In this document: positions 11,640 through 24,329 of the stretch, piece by piece
Position numbering within the stretch: the stretch's first letter is position 1
Layout: each line of letters starts with the position of its first letter
Assembly (NCBI GenBank): GCA_916613615.1
Contig: OU744720.1
Coordinates: forward strand, 7,047,749 to 7,111,748
Reading direction: 5' to 3'
DNA: 64,000 bases
Source: Steromphala cineraria
Taxonomy: Eukaryota > Mollusca > Gastropoda > Trochida > Trochidae
The notes under the pieces: generated by a model
The model's input: only the letters and a program-made list of their open reading frames with translations
What the model was told of the DNA's origin: nothing
The model's database searches: none
Program-made: the position numbers and the translations under genes

Positions 11640-14600
11640 TCTGATGCACCGTGCCATCTGACCTGATATAACCATGTCTAAGTGTTCCATAAAAAGTGTC
11701 AGGAAATCTGATAAGTCATATTCATTTATGAAGGAAGTGTAGGGCCTGGTCGTTAATTGATACTGAGTGTGATTGGGAAATTTCTGTTATGTAAAACTTA
11801 TTACCTTAGTTTTCGAGTTGTGTCAGGATAAAACAAAGCCAGAATGTCCATGAGGCGTTATCTTAATCAACTATGTCTCATCAGCCATCCAACATCTCAG
11901 ATTCAAACACACAAATTGTACAGTTCAACTTTCGTAGAAACATTTGTTAATGCGTTAACAGTGTTGTATATATCATTATTCAAATTAGTTCGTTATTACA
12001 TGCAACGAAATATAGAATTTTATATTTGTACATATATTCTAAATAGAAAAATATATATTTTGTAAAATTCATAAAGTATGATTTAGCTGATTGCCGAGAC
12101 TAGATCTTCGGGTTTAGTCTTCAGGGAATCAATACCTTGATGGGTGTTTGAAATCAGAACTGCACAATTGTGTTTTATTGAGTTATTGCCCTTGTTCCGT
12201 GTTTAGGCTCTTTTCGAGGGTGATATACAAAGGGAGACAACTTTTCTCAGAATGGATGATGGAATAACCAGATCTGCTGTGTGTCTCCTTGATTGAGTTC
12301 GAAAATAAGAACCACGCAATTAATCTAACGGAGTTACTGCTCTTGTTCCGTGTTTTTGATATTAATGCAATAACATATTACAGAGTTATGGCCCATGTAG
12401 GAAAATGGTGGGAGCTTTAATGAAAACTAATTTGGCGGGCAATGTTGATGGCCATGTCTTCTTGTGTAAAAAGTGAAATGTTCCTGTCGTCCGTTGCCTC
12501 AATTATAAACATGCCTATTAACACATTGATACAACAATGATACCGCAAAGATGCTGACGGGCAATACCGGGGTAATAAACGTTTTAATGAATGAATGAAG
12601 TTTGACATTTGTCGACATTTACAACTTAAGTCTGTTATTAATAAAAGAATGTATTTGTGAAAATAACATGAGGGATTGCCCCCTTTCGGGCATTTATTGT
12701 TTACATTATAACAACTCCTTTTGCAACATGATTTGATTTGTATTTCATTTGTGAGGTGTTAGCTTAACATTACTCAATATTCAATAATATCTATATATAT
12801 CTTCATTTGAGATTTAGTCGTGGGTTGGATTAATTCACTTTGTGACCTTAAATGATTAATTTGAGATCATTACCTTCATGACGAGGATAATATTTCGACT
12901 TCTTTTTCCTGTTTGGAGTCACAACTTTGCTTTGTTTTTATTTCAATTTGTATGACTTTTGTAATAAACTGAAATACGTATACATACACAAGCCTCCAAG
13001 TCGTCTTCGTGTTCTCGACAACTCTACAATATACAATAAAGATACGCTGATACCTTATGGTCAAACATTTAATCAATAACCGAAGACACACAATGCAACT
13101 TGAATTCAAATGTTAAAATTAGTTAGAGCACGGTCAAATTATTTCTTCAAATCATATAAATGTTCTGTGCCCATTTGACGATCGAAATACAAAACTGGTT
13201 CGTCAACATTAAATGAAAACAAAGAAAAAAAAATTGTATAAGTTGTGAAAATAGTCATAGTTATTAACATGAAACTTTGACTTCGGTGTCCTTTCCGAAT
13301 GAAAAAGGGGATTTCTTTCAGAATTTTCATCCAAGTTCTGGAATTTGAAAATCATTGTCTTAAATGAGGAATATAGGGGGGTAATGAATATTGGTGAATA
13401 TAAGGAAACAGGTGATGCGAGATCAATGGTAACATTGCCTCAAAAGTATCCAAGTTTTATCACAACATGGATCTGATTGCAACATTCAACTAACATTTTA
13501 ATACAAAGCAGGATGATAATTATCGACAATAAAAACGGCATTCAGATGATTTTTTTAGTTCCAATTGCCTGTTGTTCAACCACGGTGATGATGCTGTTGC
13601 ACGCCCTGTACGATTTATGTAATAGGCATCACGTACAATTAAGTAACTGAGTTCTCGCAATGCCGTTGACAGCGTCAATAACCAATAGACGTATGAGCTA
13701 TATCCATGAATTTCTTCGTTGCATTTAGGAGAATGTCTCTTACATTTGTTGACATGTCATTCACGATATAACAAATAAAGACAAGTTAATCATTTCGTTG
13801 TGCTCTAAGATACTAAATTTAGTAGATAGAACGGATATAGAGCAATATATCAACGCAACTCATGCGTGTTTTCAGACGCATTGCATGACGCATGAGAAAA
13901 CGGTTGTAGCCTTATAACCAACAAGACTACTTGTCCTTTATATATTACATAATTCTCAAACAAAAAGCACATGAACAAATACTGAGATAATAAATTTCCG
14001 TGATATCTTAAAATAAAATGAATTGTTCGTAAAAGTTCCTTCTCATCGGCTGATTTCGCATGTTTTGGATAAAAAACATGATTTTGTTATGATAAATCTC
14101 TCTATGTTAAACAATTCCTTAATGATTTTAATGAAGTTCAATGTTTTTATGCACAAATGCTTTGGATGTGTATGATTGTTTTGGTAATGAGACCTCTAAA
14201 CATGTGAGACCAAACGGACTGTTACCTTAGCGACACTCGACAGATGTCAGTGTTTTCTTATCAGTGGTTATACCGTATGTTTACGTACCGTATATCACGG
14301 AAACTGGGGAATGCAGCTTGTCCATCAACTGACCTATACACTTAATTCGGGGAATAGTTCAGGCGCTATTTGCTCGTTTTGTCCTCTCTGTATACCTCCC
14401 CGATGAGACAACACTGTAAAAAATTACTTGTCAATTTGACAATAAAATAGTTGTCACCCAACGGTGCCTAAGATGACTATAGGCCTACATGTTGTCAAGT
14501 TGACAAACGACACTTTTTGGTTGTCATTCAGGTTGTCATTCGTGCCTATATATTATCAAATAGTTGTCATTGAATTGTGAAAAAGGTTTTCAATTTATTG

Positions 14601-15600
14601 CCGTATTTGACATCTTAGGTTAATCGTTTAAGGGCAACCTGAATGACAAGTGTAGGCTGATTGGTGACGTTAAGCTGCTTCTCTGTAACCAAATGTACAC
14701 AGTCAAAATCATACATAAACCTTCCTAAATTATTTGACAGAGGAACCATTCTAAATGCGCATACTGATATAAGGAGTATTTATCTTTCATTATCAAAATA
14801 AGAGGGCACTGTTTGGAAGTAAAACAAAATATAGACTAATGAAGTGATGATTATTTATTCACAAAAACAAGACAGACTAATCACGACTATACATTCATAA
14901 AAAGTCACTGCAACAGTACAAAACGTGACATCAGATCAAAATAACCGAAAAACATCAAACAACTTATATGACGCCTTTAATATAATAACAAGAGTAATGT
15001 TTTTTTTATTTCCGTGTATTTGTCAAGTGTATTAAGCATATGCTTCAAAGCGTCGTTCACATGAAATAAACTTTTCATAGATTATTTTGTTTCCACTTGG
15101 TAGGCTGTTCAACCTCTTAAAAGCCTCGATCTATTTCTATTCAGTTAGCAAATTGGAAAAATTTCTTCAGAGATTTTTCTCACCTTCTTTCATAGTTATG
15201 TTATTCGATGATAAATACAAACGATGCATTTGGATTGTCATTTAAAAACATACAAATGTAGACTTTGAGTGTATATCAAACGGCGTCCCTGGAATCAAGG
15301 ATTTTTATGACAGATGTAATTCCTTGCTGGAATCAAGTGAAGAGTCAGCTCTTGATGATTTTACGAAACTTCGGTAATGAATCATTCCAACTGGGTTTTT
15401 GCTTTGCGTCTTGCGTTATCGCTAATATGTTAGGAAGCCAGTCGTTCGTATGCTGAACGTTCCGCTAAAGATATTCACACCGCATCAGTTATTAGGTTTT
15501 CGAATATCAAAAGTTTTTACTTTGGTTGAGTATTTATTTGAATTCTGTTGAATTGTTATGAACACTGCATTTTAATTTATTTCGAATTCCCGTTCAAGTG
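11640..15600. other. Intergenic region between SLCO and SF3B6
   Basis: No protein-coding exon is recognised. The segment at 12100-12620 resembles a second copy near 46390-46830 and is listed separately. Around 14420-14655 there are repeated TTGTCA motifs and a 16-bp inverted pair (cttgtcattcaggttg at about 14516 and its complement at about 14637), perhaps a worn transposon. The remainder is AT-rich unique-looking sequence. The 3' end of the SLCO transcript must lie in the first part, but no poly(A) signal is clear. Confidence 0.45.
12100..12620. repeat. Interspersed repeat, copy 1 (related to 46390-46830)
   Basis: Shared words with the second copy include caataccttgatgg, a stretch reading approximately ttattgcccttgttc, and tttggcgggc/atctggcggg followed by TTGATG. 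They occur in the same order in both places. This copy has an internal partial duplication of the CTTGTTCCGTGTTT word (about 12190 and 12340). It contains no open frame of note. The family is not recognised; an untranslated piece of a retroelement is possible. Confidence 0.55.
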
Positions 15601-15621
15601 AGAACAAAAAAACCTTTCAAG

Positions 15622-18600
15622 ATGGCGATGAGCAAGAGAGGAAACGTGAGTTTAACATTAAATACGTGTTTTATTGTTGATTTTACCAATCAATTTATGT
15701 TATGCCATAGTAACAATATAAACTAAAGCAAAAACTATCGATTGTATATTGTTTTCTCTAGGTTAGATCTCCAAATGATTCATTTGATCGAATAATGTAA
15801 ATATTTACTTGTGACTCAGTTTTCGTGCACTCTTACCGTGGCAAAGTCATCCAGTTGTATTGATATTGTTTGACTAATGTTGACTAATGTCAGGTTTCTC
15901 TGCCGTTGTGTGGCTACTATTTGACCCTTTATTTGTTTTAGATAACATCGTAATTTGTCATAAATATCTTGACTTAACATGTTCAATTGCTATGATTAAT
16001 AAAAATTGTCATTTTCAACCTGTTTGATTAATCTTTTAATTCTATGTAATATTTTCTTCTTTGTTTTCAATGATAGGTTCGGCTCCCACCAGAAGTGAAT
16101 CGGATATTGTACATTAAGAATCTTCCCTACAAGATAACAGCAGAAGAAATGTATGATATATTTGGAAAATATGGAGCAATAAGACAGATTCGTGTGTAAG
16201 TAATAATGTCACAATAAAAAGCCATTGAAATAAATGAATTTACATCCAATTATAGTATCTAAATCAGCAATCAGAATGTAGAAGAGCAAGTATTAATTTA
16301 GTCAATAACATTTTCATTCATCCATCCATCCTGTAATACCATTATAAGAGAAATGCTAATGATCGTCTTGACATTGAAGCCACAATAATAAACACCATGG
16401 CATCTTTAATTCAAATTATTGACATTCTCAAAATAACTTCTAAACAGAAGAATTACAAGAATTAATGTTTTTGCAGATAGTGTGATTCAGCTATCAGAAG
16501 TTTAAACGGCCCGTTCGAGCAGGTTTTCACCGATAAGCTTAGGCTACTAACGAAGAAATGTCCCTTCCCATAATGCAATGTAGTGTGCAGGGATAATTCT
16601 GGGTGGGAATAGTGATCATCAAAATTCGACAATGGCCCTTCGTTTTTTAAAAACAGTCACTATACGTTAATATCCTGGAATTTACATGGTTATATGTGTA
16701 TATAGGGTCATTTCATCCATAAAAAAAATCTTTGTCGTGTGAACAACAGTAAAATCAGTTGCATTTAGGCCTTTGGCAGTGACAAGTCAAATCATGATTG
16801 TTAAAGCAAACTTAAAAATATGTTTATCCTGTAAAAATCCGTAATTTTTTTAGATTTCAGATTATTTCATTTTGGAGCAATGTCTCTTAAATAAATCCGC
16901 ATGACATTTCTCTCTTGTCTACTCGCATGCGAATTTCCATCGCCCTCGACTTCGCACAACCTCACTCATAGTAAAACATTTTTTCTTCAAAAATATATCT
17001 TAGTCACTTAATTCACATGAAATTTTTATGTTCGGAAAGGTTCAATACGTACTGTGTATAATTCGGAGTGCGGCGCTGACGAATTTTTTTTTTATATTCG
17101 AAAGCCGATGCAAATCAACTATTCTTCTCAGTGTCATTGAGCCTAGCCATTTTAGGTGTCATATGTAGATTTCAATAAAAAAAACTGTCTGTCAATTTTC
17201 TTATGCAAACATTATTAACACATTTCCTACAATTTAAACATCCAAGAGTTAGACAAGTAACTACAACACCAACCAAACAATCAGTTGACAATAATCCGTG
17301 GCCGCCATGATCAAGGCTTCGAGTTTGATATCGGCTTTCCTCCGCCATTTTGAATTGTTAGCATTGCGAGAAAACAAATGTACTGTATCATGCTAATTCA
17401 TTGAGTAAATCAAGAACAAATAATTGATTGATAGAAGAGGGACATGTTTACACGTGATGCATAATAAAAGTTATCAGTAAGACAATGTTTTGTGGCAGTA
17501 AATGCCAGTAATGCATCTCACGTTCGTAGCTCCGATGATTGGCTTCATTTCACGATGTTTTTAATTTTTTGGGCGATAGACTTTATTCTTTGTCAAATTG
17601 TTAAATCATGAACAACTGAAATGATAACCTCATGAACATATTTGAAATTAAGTGTGAAATGATCATGTAAAAAACGTATATATTTGTTAATAGGAATGTC
17701 CTCCATGAATTTCGTTTCCACAAAAAATACACTGCTCGATGTGCTTGTGACTTTGATAATTTTCTGGTCCAAACGGCTAGTACTGCAATAGGATTAATTT
17801 TGAGCCCTGAATGTTAATTTCAAATAATTTTCTGTTTCAGTGGGAACACTCCAGAAACAAAGGGAACAGCTTTTGTGGTGTATGAAGACATCTTTGATGC
17901 CAAAAACGCCTGTGATCACTTGTCTGGTTTCAACGTGTGTAACCGATACCTGGTGGTTCTGTACTACCAATCAACCAAGGTAAGGAGTGTCATCATTATT
18001 GTGCAACCTACCAAGCAAGGCATTCATTGTGCCATTCTCCATCTCTAGATGATTGAGCCTTCCTACATTGCTTTTAATTCATTTCAAATGGCGCAGAGCT
18101 CTCATCTCCAATATGTAGTAATCTCCAAAATAATTTTGAGTTGACTAATTATTTCAGTGGCAGTATACTAAAGACCAAAGAAAAGTTTACAACAGGGCCA
18201 TATCAACCAGTGATTGATGTTGACGTCAGTTATGGTTGCATTCTTGTGATTAGATACTTAATCTGTACTGTTTTGTATCAAACATTTCATTATTTAAGAT
18301 TTAGGATGTAATTCTTGTTTGTGCTGCATAGTCCATCATGCTAGGCACAATGCTTTTGGTCTAACTTCTTAAAGAAATTGTTAATAACCTATCTTAAGTT
18401 GGGTTACATATTTCACAAGGTTGGAATGGTTTACATGAGTTCAGTTTCTATTGCTGAACACAACCCTTGATTCTGTACACTACCAAGAATGAAACGAACA
18501 AAAATCATCATGTATCATTTAGTATATTAACCAAAATTACTCTTCTCTGTACCATGCACCACATGAAGATTTAAAAACCAATTTCATGCAAATAGTCCAA

Positions 18601-18764
18601 GTTTTAGTTAGAATTGTCATGAGAATGCTACAAATATCTGAATGTTATGATGAAAAGTTTGTGGTATTTTGCAGGCATTCAAGAAAACAGACACAGACAA
18701 GAAGAAACAAGATCTACAGGACATGAAAGCCAGATATGGACTGAGTACTCCAGAGAAAAAGTAG
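15622..18764 (+). CDS. SF3B6: Splicing factor 3B subunit 6 (SF3b14a/p14), four exons
   Basis: Small RRM protein of the SF3b part of U2 snRNP. It sits beside SF3B1 and contacts the intron branch-point adenosine during early spliceosome assembly in the nucleus. Exons are 15622-15645, 16077-16195, 17841-17979 and 18675-18764: 372 nt, 123 aa plus stop, phases 0, 2, 0. RNP2 (ILYIKNL) is at residues 18-24 and RNP1 (KGTAFVVY) at 55-62. Tyr20 corresponds to the human Tyr22 that touches the branch adenosine. The C-terminal helix is lysine-rich. The start sits in a good context (caagATGgcg) and the first residues MAMSKR resemble the human N-terminus. The length is close to the human 125 aa. AATAAA signals lie at about 19556 and 19816. 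No truncation or odd residue was noticed. Confidence 0.97.
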
Positions 18765-19835
18765 CAGTGATGTGTATATTATGAAAAGTGTAAATAACTT
18801 GTAAATAGTGAACTCAACTCATCAAGGTCATAGGTATACACAAACATTTTCAACATGAAGTACAACGGTTCAAGTATATCAACAGAATTCAATCTGAAGG
18901 AAGGTTTATCGTCAACTATTTCTGTATTATTACAGATTTGAGTGACCAAGAGTATTCATCTGCTGGTACTGCATCTCATGAACTGTCACCATTGTATGTT
19001 GTACGTTCATTGTCTTCATTAATCATCACAGCTTTATCTCATCTAATGTACCAATTCAAATTGCAGTTTGTGGATAACCAGAGGAAATTGACATTAGTTG
19101 CTAGCGTCCATTATTTTCCAACAGATCTTACTCACTATAAGTCATATCTGTTCTTCTATAACAAGTGGGCCATTTTCTCTCCTTGCAACATTCCTCAGCT
19201 GGTATTTGCAATACTAGTCGCCTTTAAATCTTGACAAAAATCTCCAAATCACTCTGAATGATTTTTTCTTGTAAGAATATATATATATCCTTCAGGTAAC
19301 AGAGCTCCTTTCTTCTCGATGATAACAGAAATTGATACAATGCGTGTTGGAAAAAAAATGCTAGCTGCACAACTGACATTACTACGAATCCTAATTCTCA
19401 TTATCTAGCTAAGAGAGCACCTAAAATAGGAAGAAAATGTGAGACGAGAATGCCCTACTCCTGACTAGTTAAGTAAAAGTGGCTGGTAAATTTTCATGCT
19501 GCTTTTCTAAAGTGTTACTTAAATTTTAGGGACAAAGATATATTTAGACAACTTGAATAAAATAATGATGTAGTTCTGAAATGCACGGTCTTCATGGACG
19601 AGTACTGAAACTTTAATGTGATTAATTTTGAGTCCTTTTTCAATTTCATTTAGCAGCAACTTTTATAATTTTAAACATTATTTTCTGTGCAGTTTTGTGT
19701 AGTTAAAAGAGTGGTTTCATAACTGGTTTGCATTCTTTATGCAAAGGTAAATATATTGAAATGTACATCAATTTAATTACTGCAAATATCTCAAAGAATT
19801 GAACTTGTACGAGTGAATAAAAACAAGTAACATGT
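18765..19835 (+). other. Probable SF3B6 3' untranslated region
   Basis: The sequence after the SF3B6 stop is non-coding, with candidate poly(A) signals AATAAA at 19556-19561 and 19816-19821. A 98-codon open frame at 18938-19234 falls inside it but shows no motif, no homologue I recognise and no splice context, so I treat it as chance. The exact transcript end is inferred. Confidence 0.45.
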
Positions 19836-20662
19836 TTTGTTTTTATCATTATGTGATCTCACTGGGATAACACCTGGTTCACCTGGTGTCATGTACATAC
19901 ACAATATCAGTGTTGTTCCTAGATGATCTGCTGATGAGGGTCATTTTGGCATATAAGGAGCGAATGGGACACTTTGCAATGATAAACTTCTCCACTAAGG
20001 GACACCAAGCCAAAAGGGTGTGTAAAATTCGCCAGGACCCCCTCGAGGAAAAACATTGCAATATTATCACTGTATAAGTATCGCATTAATCAAGGATGGT
20101 ATGTGTTTTTAGAAATCTAAACAATGCACAATCCACAAGTTATTCATCATGTTGGAGTCAAATATAACATATGTTATCACAGGTATACTTTAACCCATGT
20201 AAGATACTCCTTACATATGTTTATGTCCCATATTAACTACCGGTTAGTCTTAATCATTAATCTGTTAATGTAAGAAAATGATGAAAAATATATGTTACAT
20301 ATATTTACAAATATGACCCCCAAGCTGTTATCCATATCCGTAGTGTAGCAAAGCCGAGGAACCATGATTCAAACAGGAGGTGTATTGAATGGTGCACCGA
20401 GGGAAGTGTGGGTATATCTGACTTATACCCCACTTTGTTCGAGTTATATTTGATGAAACAATGCTTTCCATCCTTCTCTATGTATGTACGTTTTGTCCTA
20501 ACTAGATCAATCAAGTACTATCAATACTACCGGTATTCTAATTGTGGTTTAAATACCATAAACTGACTTCTTTTTATAAAAAAATGGTACAAACAAGTAC
20601 CTATTCATAGGCTTATATAGGAAAACATAACATACATAACACAACAGAAAGTTGTTTGTATC

Positions 20663-20734
20663 AATCCTCAGCTCAGTCGACAGAGTTGTTGCTCTGTAAC
20701 ATAAAGGTCCCTGGTTCGATTCCCGACATCCTTG
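20663..20734 (+). repeat. tRNA-like sequence, probable SINE head or tRNA pseudogene
   Basis: The segment carries an A-box-like stretch (cagctcagtcgacag) and, about 33 bp further on, a near-perfect B-box (ggttcgattcc). These are the two internal RNA polymerase III promoter blocks of tRNA genes and tRNA-derived SINEs. The anticodon stem is imperfect and the acceptor ends do not pair well, so a functional tRNA is unlikely. It is followed by an A-rich run at about 20743. No clear 3' tail or target-site duplication was found. Confidence 0.6.
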
Positions 20735-20929
20735 TTTATCATTCTAAAAAAAATATAATTTTACAAGTCAGTTTATTTGCCAAATATGAAGATCTCTTCA
20801 CCTAAGTTTAGATGTACAAAAAAGGGTAGATGTATCAGAAAAGTATAGGTGTATCGATCAATGCACCTACAGTTTGAACAAAGGAAACCATAGCAACGAG
20901 ACCGGAAGTGGGGTATGAGGTTTATTTAA

Positions 20930-22200
20930 TTATCCCCCGCAACAACGAAGTTGCGGGGGGTATTAAAATGGGTACCGTCCGTCCATCCGTCCGTCCGTTA
21001 CACTTTGTGTCCGGCTCATAACTTTCTAACTAATCAACCATTTCAATTCAAATTTGTCATGGACATGAAGAAACATGTAATAATGTGTCATGAGAAACAA
21101 TTTTCTGAAAATCTACATAAAATATTAAGATTTTGGAGAAAAGGTGGTAAATTTTGTAAAAATCTGTTACAAGTCCCGTCCAGTTCACAACTTCTAAACT
21201 AATCTTCACATATTGATCAAATTTGATATGAAGATACATAATCATCTGAAGGTGTGTCATGAAGAACAATTTTGAAAATATTTTTATAAAATGTTGCCTT
21301 TTTTGGCAAAAAATGAGGACTCTGTTGGAAAACTATTACAAGTCCTGTCCGGCTCATAACTTCTAAACTAATCATCACATATTGATCAAATTTGATATGG
21401 AAATACATAATCATCGGAAGGTGTGTCATGAAGAACAATTTTGAAAATATTTTCATAAAATTTTGCCTTATTGGCAAAAAGTGAGGACTCTTTCGGAAAT
21501 CTGCTACAAGTCCTGTCTATCTCACAACTAAACTAATCATCACATATTGATTAAAATTGATATGAAGATACATAATCATCTGAAGGTGTGTCATGAAGAA
21601 CAATTTTGAAAATATTTTTATAAAATTTTGCCTTTTTTGGCAAAAAATGAGGACTCTATTGGAAAACTGTAACAAGTCCTGTCCGGCTCATAACTTCTAA
21701 ACTAATCTTCACATATTGATCAAATTTGAAATGGAGATACATAATCATATGAAGGTGTGTCATGAAGAACAATTTTTAAAATATGTTTTTTAAATTTTGC
21801 CTTATTGGCAAAAAATGAGGACTCTGTGGGAAATCTTAACAAGTCCTGTCTATCTCACAACTAAACTAATCATCACATTTTGATCAAATTTGTTATTTGT
21901 TATCATATATGTTGGTGTGTCATGAAGAACAATTTTGAAAATATGATTGTTTAAATATGATCAAATTGATCTTGCAGATCCAAATACATAATACATAAAT
22001 TCATCTGTTTGATTTTAATTTTGTCAGTTAAGTCGAATTATGCCCAACAGTGAACATAAAGTTGGTATGATTCAGTTTTTTTATTAGAACAGTTTCTTTC
22101 ATATCCTGGATTTTGTTTGTTAATTGGTGCGACAAAAATTAATCGGCAATATGATACGGAAAGCGTATACATATTGTGCAATTTGCGGGGGATATAGCTC
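20930..22200 (+). mobile_element. Pearl/HINE-like non-autonomous element A, 168-bp core repeats
   Basis: The left end is a short palindrome (20933-20958, cccccgcaac / gttgcggggg). It is followed by a CCGT microsatellite (about 20966-20999) and then a core of about six tandem units of roughly 168 bp, starting near 21003, 21170, 21338, 21508, 21673 and 21841. Unit landmarks are aagtcctgtccggctcataa and tgtgtcatgaagaacaattt. The right end near 22185-22200 carries gcgggggatata, which is inverted relative to the left end. This order matches what is known of molluscan pearl elements and Helentron-associated elements. No transposase is present. The short open frames across it are repeat artefacts. 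Confidence 0.72.
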
Positions 22201-22301
22201 GACCATGTCAGCTGCTTGTTTACATTTCTTACAACACACATCCCGGAGGAAATTATTTTAACCATATGATACGATTTTGGAATCATTATTAGTGAGGTAG
22301 G

Positions 22302-22616
22302 TTGATAGACGGAAGAAAACGCTCTCTGTTTGACATATATATATGTATTAGTCTGGACGATTGCACAATCTTCATTAATTTATCAAGGAGCGATACCAAA
22401 GATTTCTACACGTGTAGTGAGGATCCCGTTACCGATGGTTACGATGGTACATTATTGATTCGTTACTGCTACAAGCATGCAACTCCTTGTCTTGACTCAT
22501 CTTCCCGAGGCGGGGTGTACGTCACGGCTGAAACGAAAAGATTTCTAGAAAATGCACTGTTTAAAACAGATGATATTCGACAAACACAGGCAGTTGTTAC
22601 AGACAGCACTCCGTAG
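22302..22616 (+). other. Unrecognised 104-codon open frame
   Basis: An open frame of less AT-rich composition than its surroundings, just outside pearl-like element A. The translation has six cysteines and a soluble-looking composition, but I recognise no domain. No splice acceptor is obvious at its start, and the apparent N-terminal methionine stretch is weakly supported. It could be an exon of an unknown gene, a decayed transposon or chance. The YWTD fragment starts 1.1 kb downstream, with no evidence that the two belong together. Confidence 0.2.
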
Positions 22617-23744
22617 CTGAGTAGATGCACAAAAATAAGTTCAAAGTCGGCTTGTTTAACCCAAAGACCTGTTCATATTCTATTAAATTCATTCCGAAAC
22701 AAAAGCTTCTTGAAAAGCATGTATGGATTTGGTAGTCACGACAAAGTGGGTATGAACCTCCCCATTTTACTCGACCGCTTTCCAATATGAAAATAATCTT
22801 AATGAATAATTAATTGTGTGTTAGTCTGAATGTCAACAGGTAGTTTGAGTACTTTATGACAATTATTATTAATTGCCGCAATTGTGTACGGGCGACCTAT
22901 ATGCTCATCAATAGATAAAATTTCTACTCTTACATATTCGGCCTTATTTAGATGTTAACCCGGCAATGTCAACCCCAACTGCATGACTGAAACTACCTTT
23001 CTAGGAGGGTCATAACGTTACAGTATTGCGCCTGATTAACTAACACGTTCACAGTCATAAAGATTCCATGCTTTCTGTCGCCTCTCCTTCTCTCATTGGC
23101 AACAAATTTTACCAGTTGTCAAACAAAGCAAGTCGTATCGGGTGAACAAAGGATGCTGTGGGTATAAAGAAGAGGACTGTGCAACGTGAAATGGATTGAG
23201 ACGTGAGCAAGGTCTAGAGAAAGTTCCGGAGAAGAATAAATGGCGTTAACAATTCTGTCTGGTAAGACATTGAAGGAGGCAAAGAATAAGCCGAGAGCCA
23301 CGCTCCAGCGGAAAGCAAAGACATTGATCATGTCTCGGAACATAGTGATGTACATTCCAACACAGAAGCGTTAAAGGGAAATGAAAGAAAATCTGTTGAA
23401 GATCGGAGAGTTTTTGTAGCAACAATGTTACATGTTGCAACTCTGAAACTGAATTGGACTTAGATAGTTGGACGTAAACACAAAAACGTTTACTGACTAC
23501 CTATTTCTTAACGTTACAGGAGTAACATCACTTACGTATACATGTACCTAACTTGCGCAAACAGTTGCTCTGTTCGCAGACAAGGATATTATCCGCCCCG
23601 CTTGATGACTACGGCTACACCACGCGTGGGGAATGGCGGTGAACGAGGCGCAAGAACCCGTGTTTATGAGCACGTAGGGACCGCAGCACGGGTTGAGCAA
23701 GATGACGACTCGAGGGTAGAACTACCAATGGGGGGTGACTTTCA

Positions 23745-24320
23745 GGAATGAGTACGCACGGCCGCTCTCTGTAGTTGTTGATCCAACTAACCAGAAGGTG
23801 TTTGTCAGCAACCAGTTCTTCGTCCAGATGATATATTATGACGGCACTGGCAGACACGACATCGTATCCTCAATCAGTCACTATGGACTGGCACTGGACC
23901 TTCAGAGCAACAGTCTGTTCTACACGGGACGCGGGAGATCAAGAAATACGACTTAGACGCTGAGACAAGCTCCTTGCTGACAGGACTGAGCCAACAGGCG
24001 ATATCATTGGCGGTGTACACTGACAGTGTTTAAAATATAGCCCGTCCGCCAGTCCTTAACTGGCTACTTTTTGCCAGGACTGGTTCCTTTGTGGTCAGGA
24101 CTGGTAACTTTTTAATTTTTTTCTTTATTTTCACCTTTAGAATTGACCAATTAATTTTCAGGACAGGCTAGGTTTCAAATCTATTTTATACACTGACTAT
24201 GGGGAGGCAGCATGGGCCGGCAGAGTGGGGATGGTAGGCTTAGGGGAACACCTTAACGTCACCATCCTATCTCAAGACTTTACGAGCAACAATGGTGTTC
24301 TTCTGTGTTTGATCGAATAA
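23745..24320 (+). pseudogene. Broken YWTD (LDL-receptor class B) propeller gene fragment
   Basis: Three consecutive pieces read as one beta-propeller protein but are out of frame with each other. Piece 1 (about 23745-23934) has VVVDPTNQKVFVSN and GLALDLQSNSLFYTG, typical of YWTD blades in LDL-receptor-like proteins. A one-base insertion near 23931-23935 shifts the frame; piece 2 then reads EIKKYDLDAETSSLL and ends SLAVYTD. A 164-bp insertion (24025-24188) interrupts it there. Piece 3 resumes with YTDYGEAAWAGRVGM and runs to a stop at 24318-24320. The start follows ttcag, so it may once have been an exon. Higher GC than its surroundings supports a coding origin. With two independent lesions it is most likely a pseudogene; a sequencing error could explain the single-base shift only. 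Confidence 0.68.
24025..24188. mobile_element. 164-bp insertion with 9-bp flanking direct repeat inside the YWTD fragment
   Basis: The 9-mer tacactgac occurs immediately before (24016-24024) and after (24189-24197) the insert, exactly where the protein reading breaks and resumes. The ends also read cagtgtttaaaata and, inverted, cagtgtataaaata, so terminal inverted repeats of a CAGTG (hAT-like) kind overlap the direct repeats. Inside are several short ccagtcc/aggactgg motifs in both orientations. It has no coding capacity. It is not an intron: GT and AG do not fall at the protein breakpoints. Confidence 0.62.
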
Positions 24321-24329
24321 CTGAGAATT

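Noticed and set aside
10539..11690. A ladder of about ten antisense 70-codon frames
   Set aside because: They are spaced exactly 74 bp apart and are copies of the same dimeric repeat, partly opposite to the SLCO last exon.
14401..14660. A TTGTCA-rich region with inverted 16-mers as a MITE
   Set aside because: The inverted pairs are not nested symmetrically and no ends or target duplication could be defined.
18938..19234. A 98-codon frame after SF3B6
   Set aside because: It lies between the SF3B6 stop and its likely poly(A) signals, with no motif or splice context.
19879..20077. Mirror open frames on both strands
   Set aside because: Both are about 63 codons over the same DNA, with no recognised domain; probably a mobile-element remnant or chance.
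20663..20734. A functional tRNA gene
   Set aside because: A- and B-boxes are present, but acceptor and anticodon stems pair poorly, so a SINE head or pseudogene is more likely.
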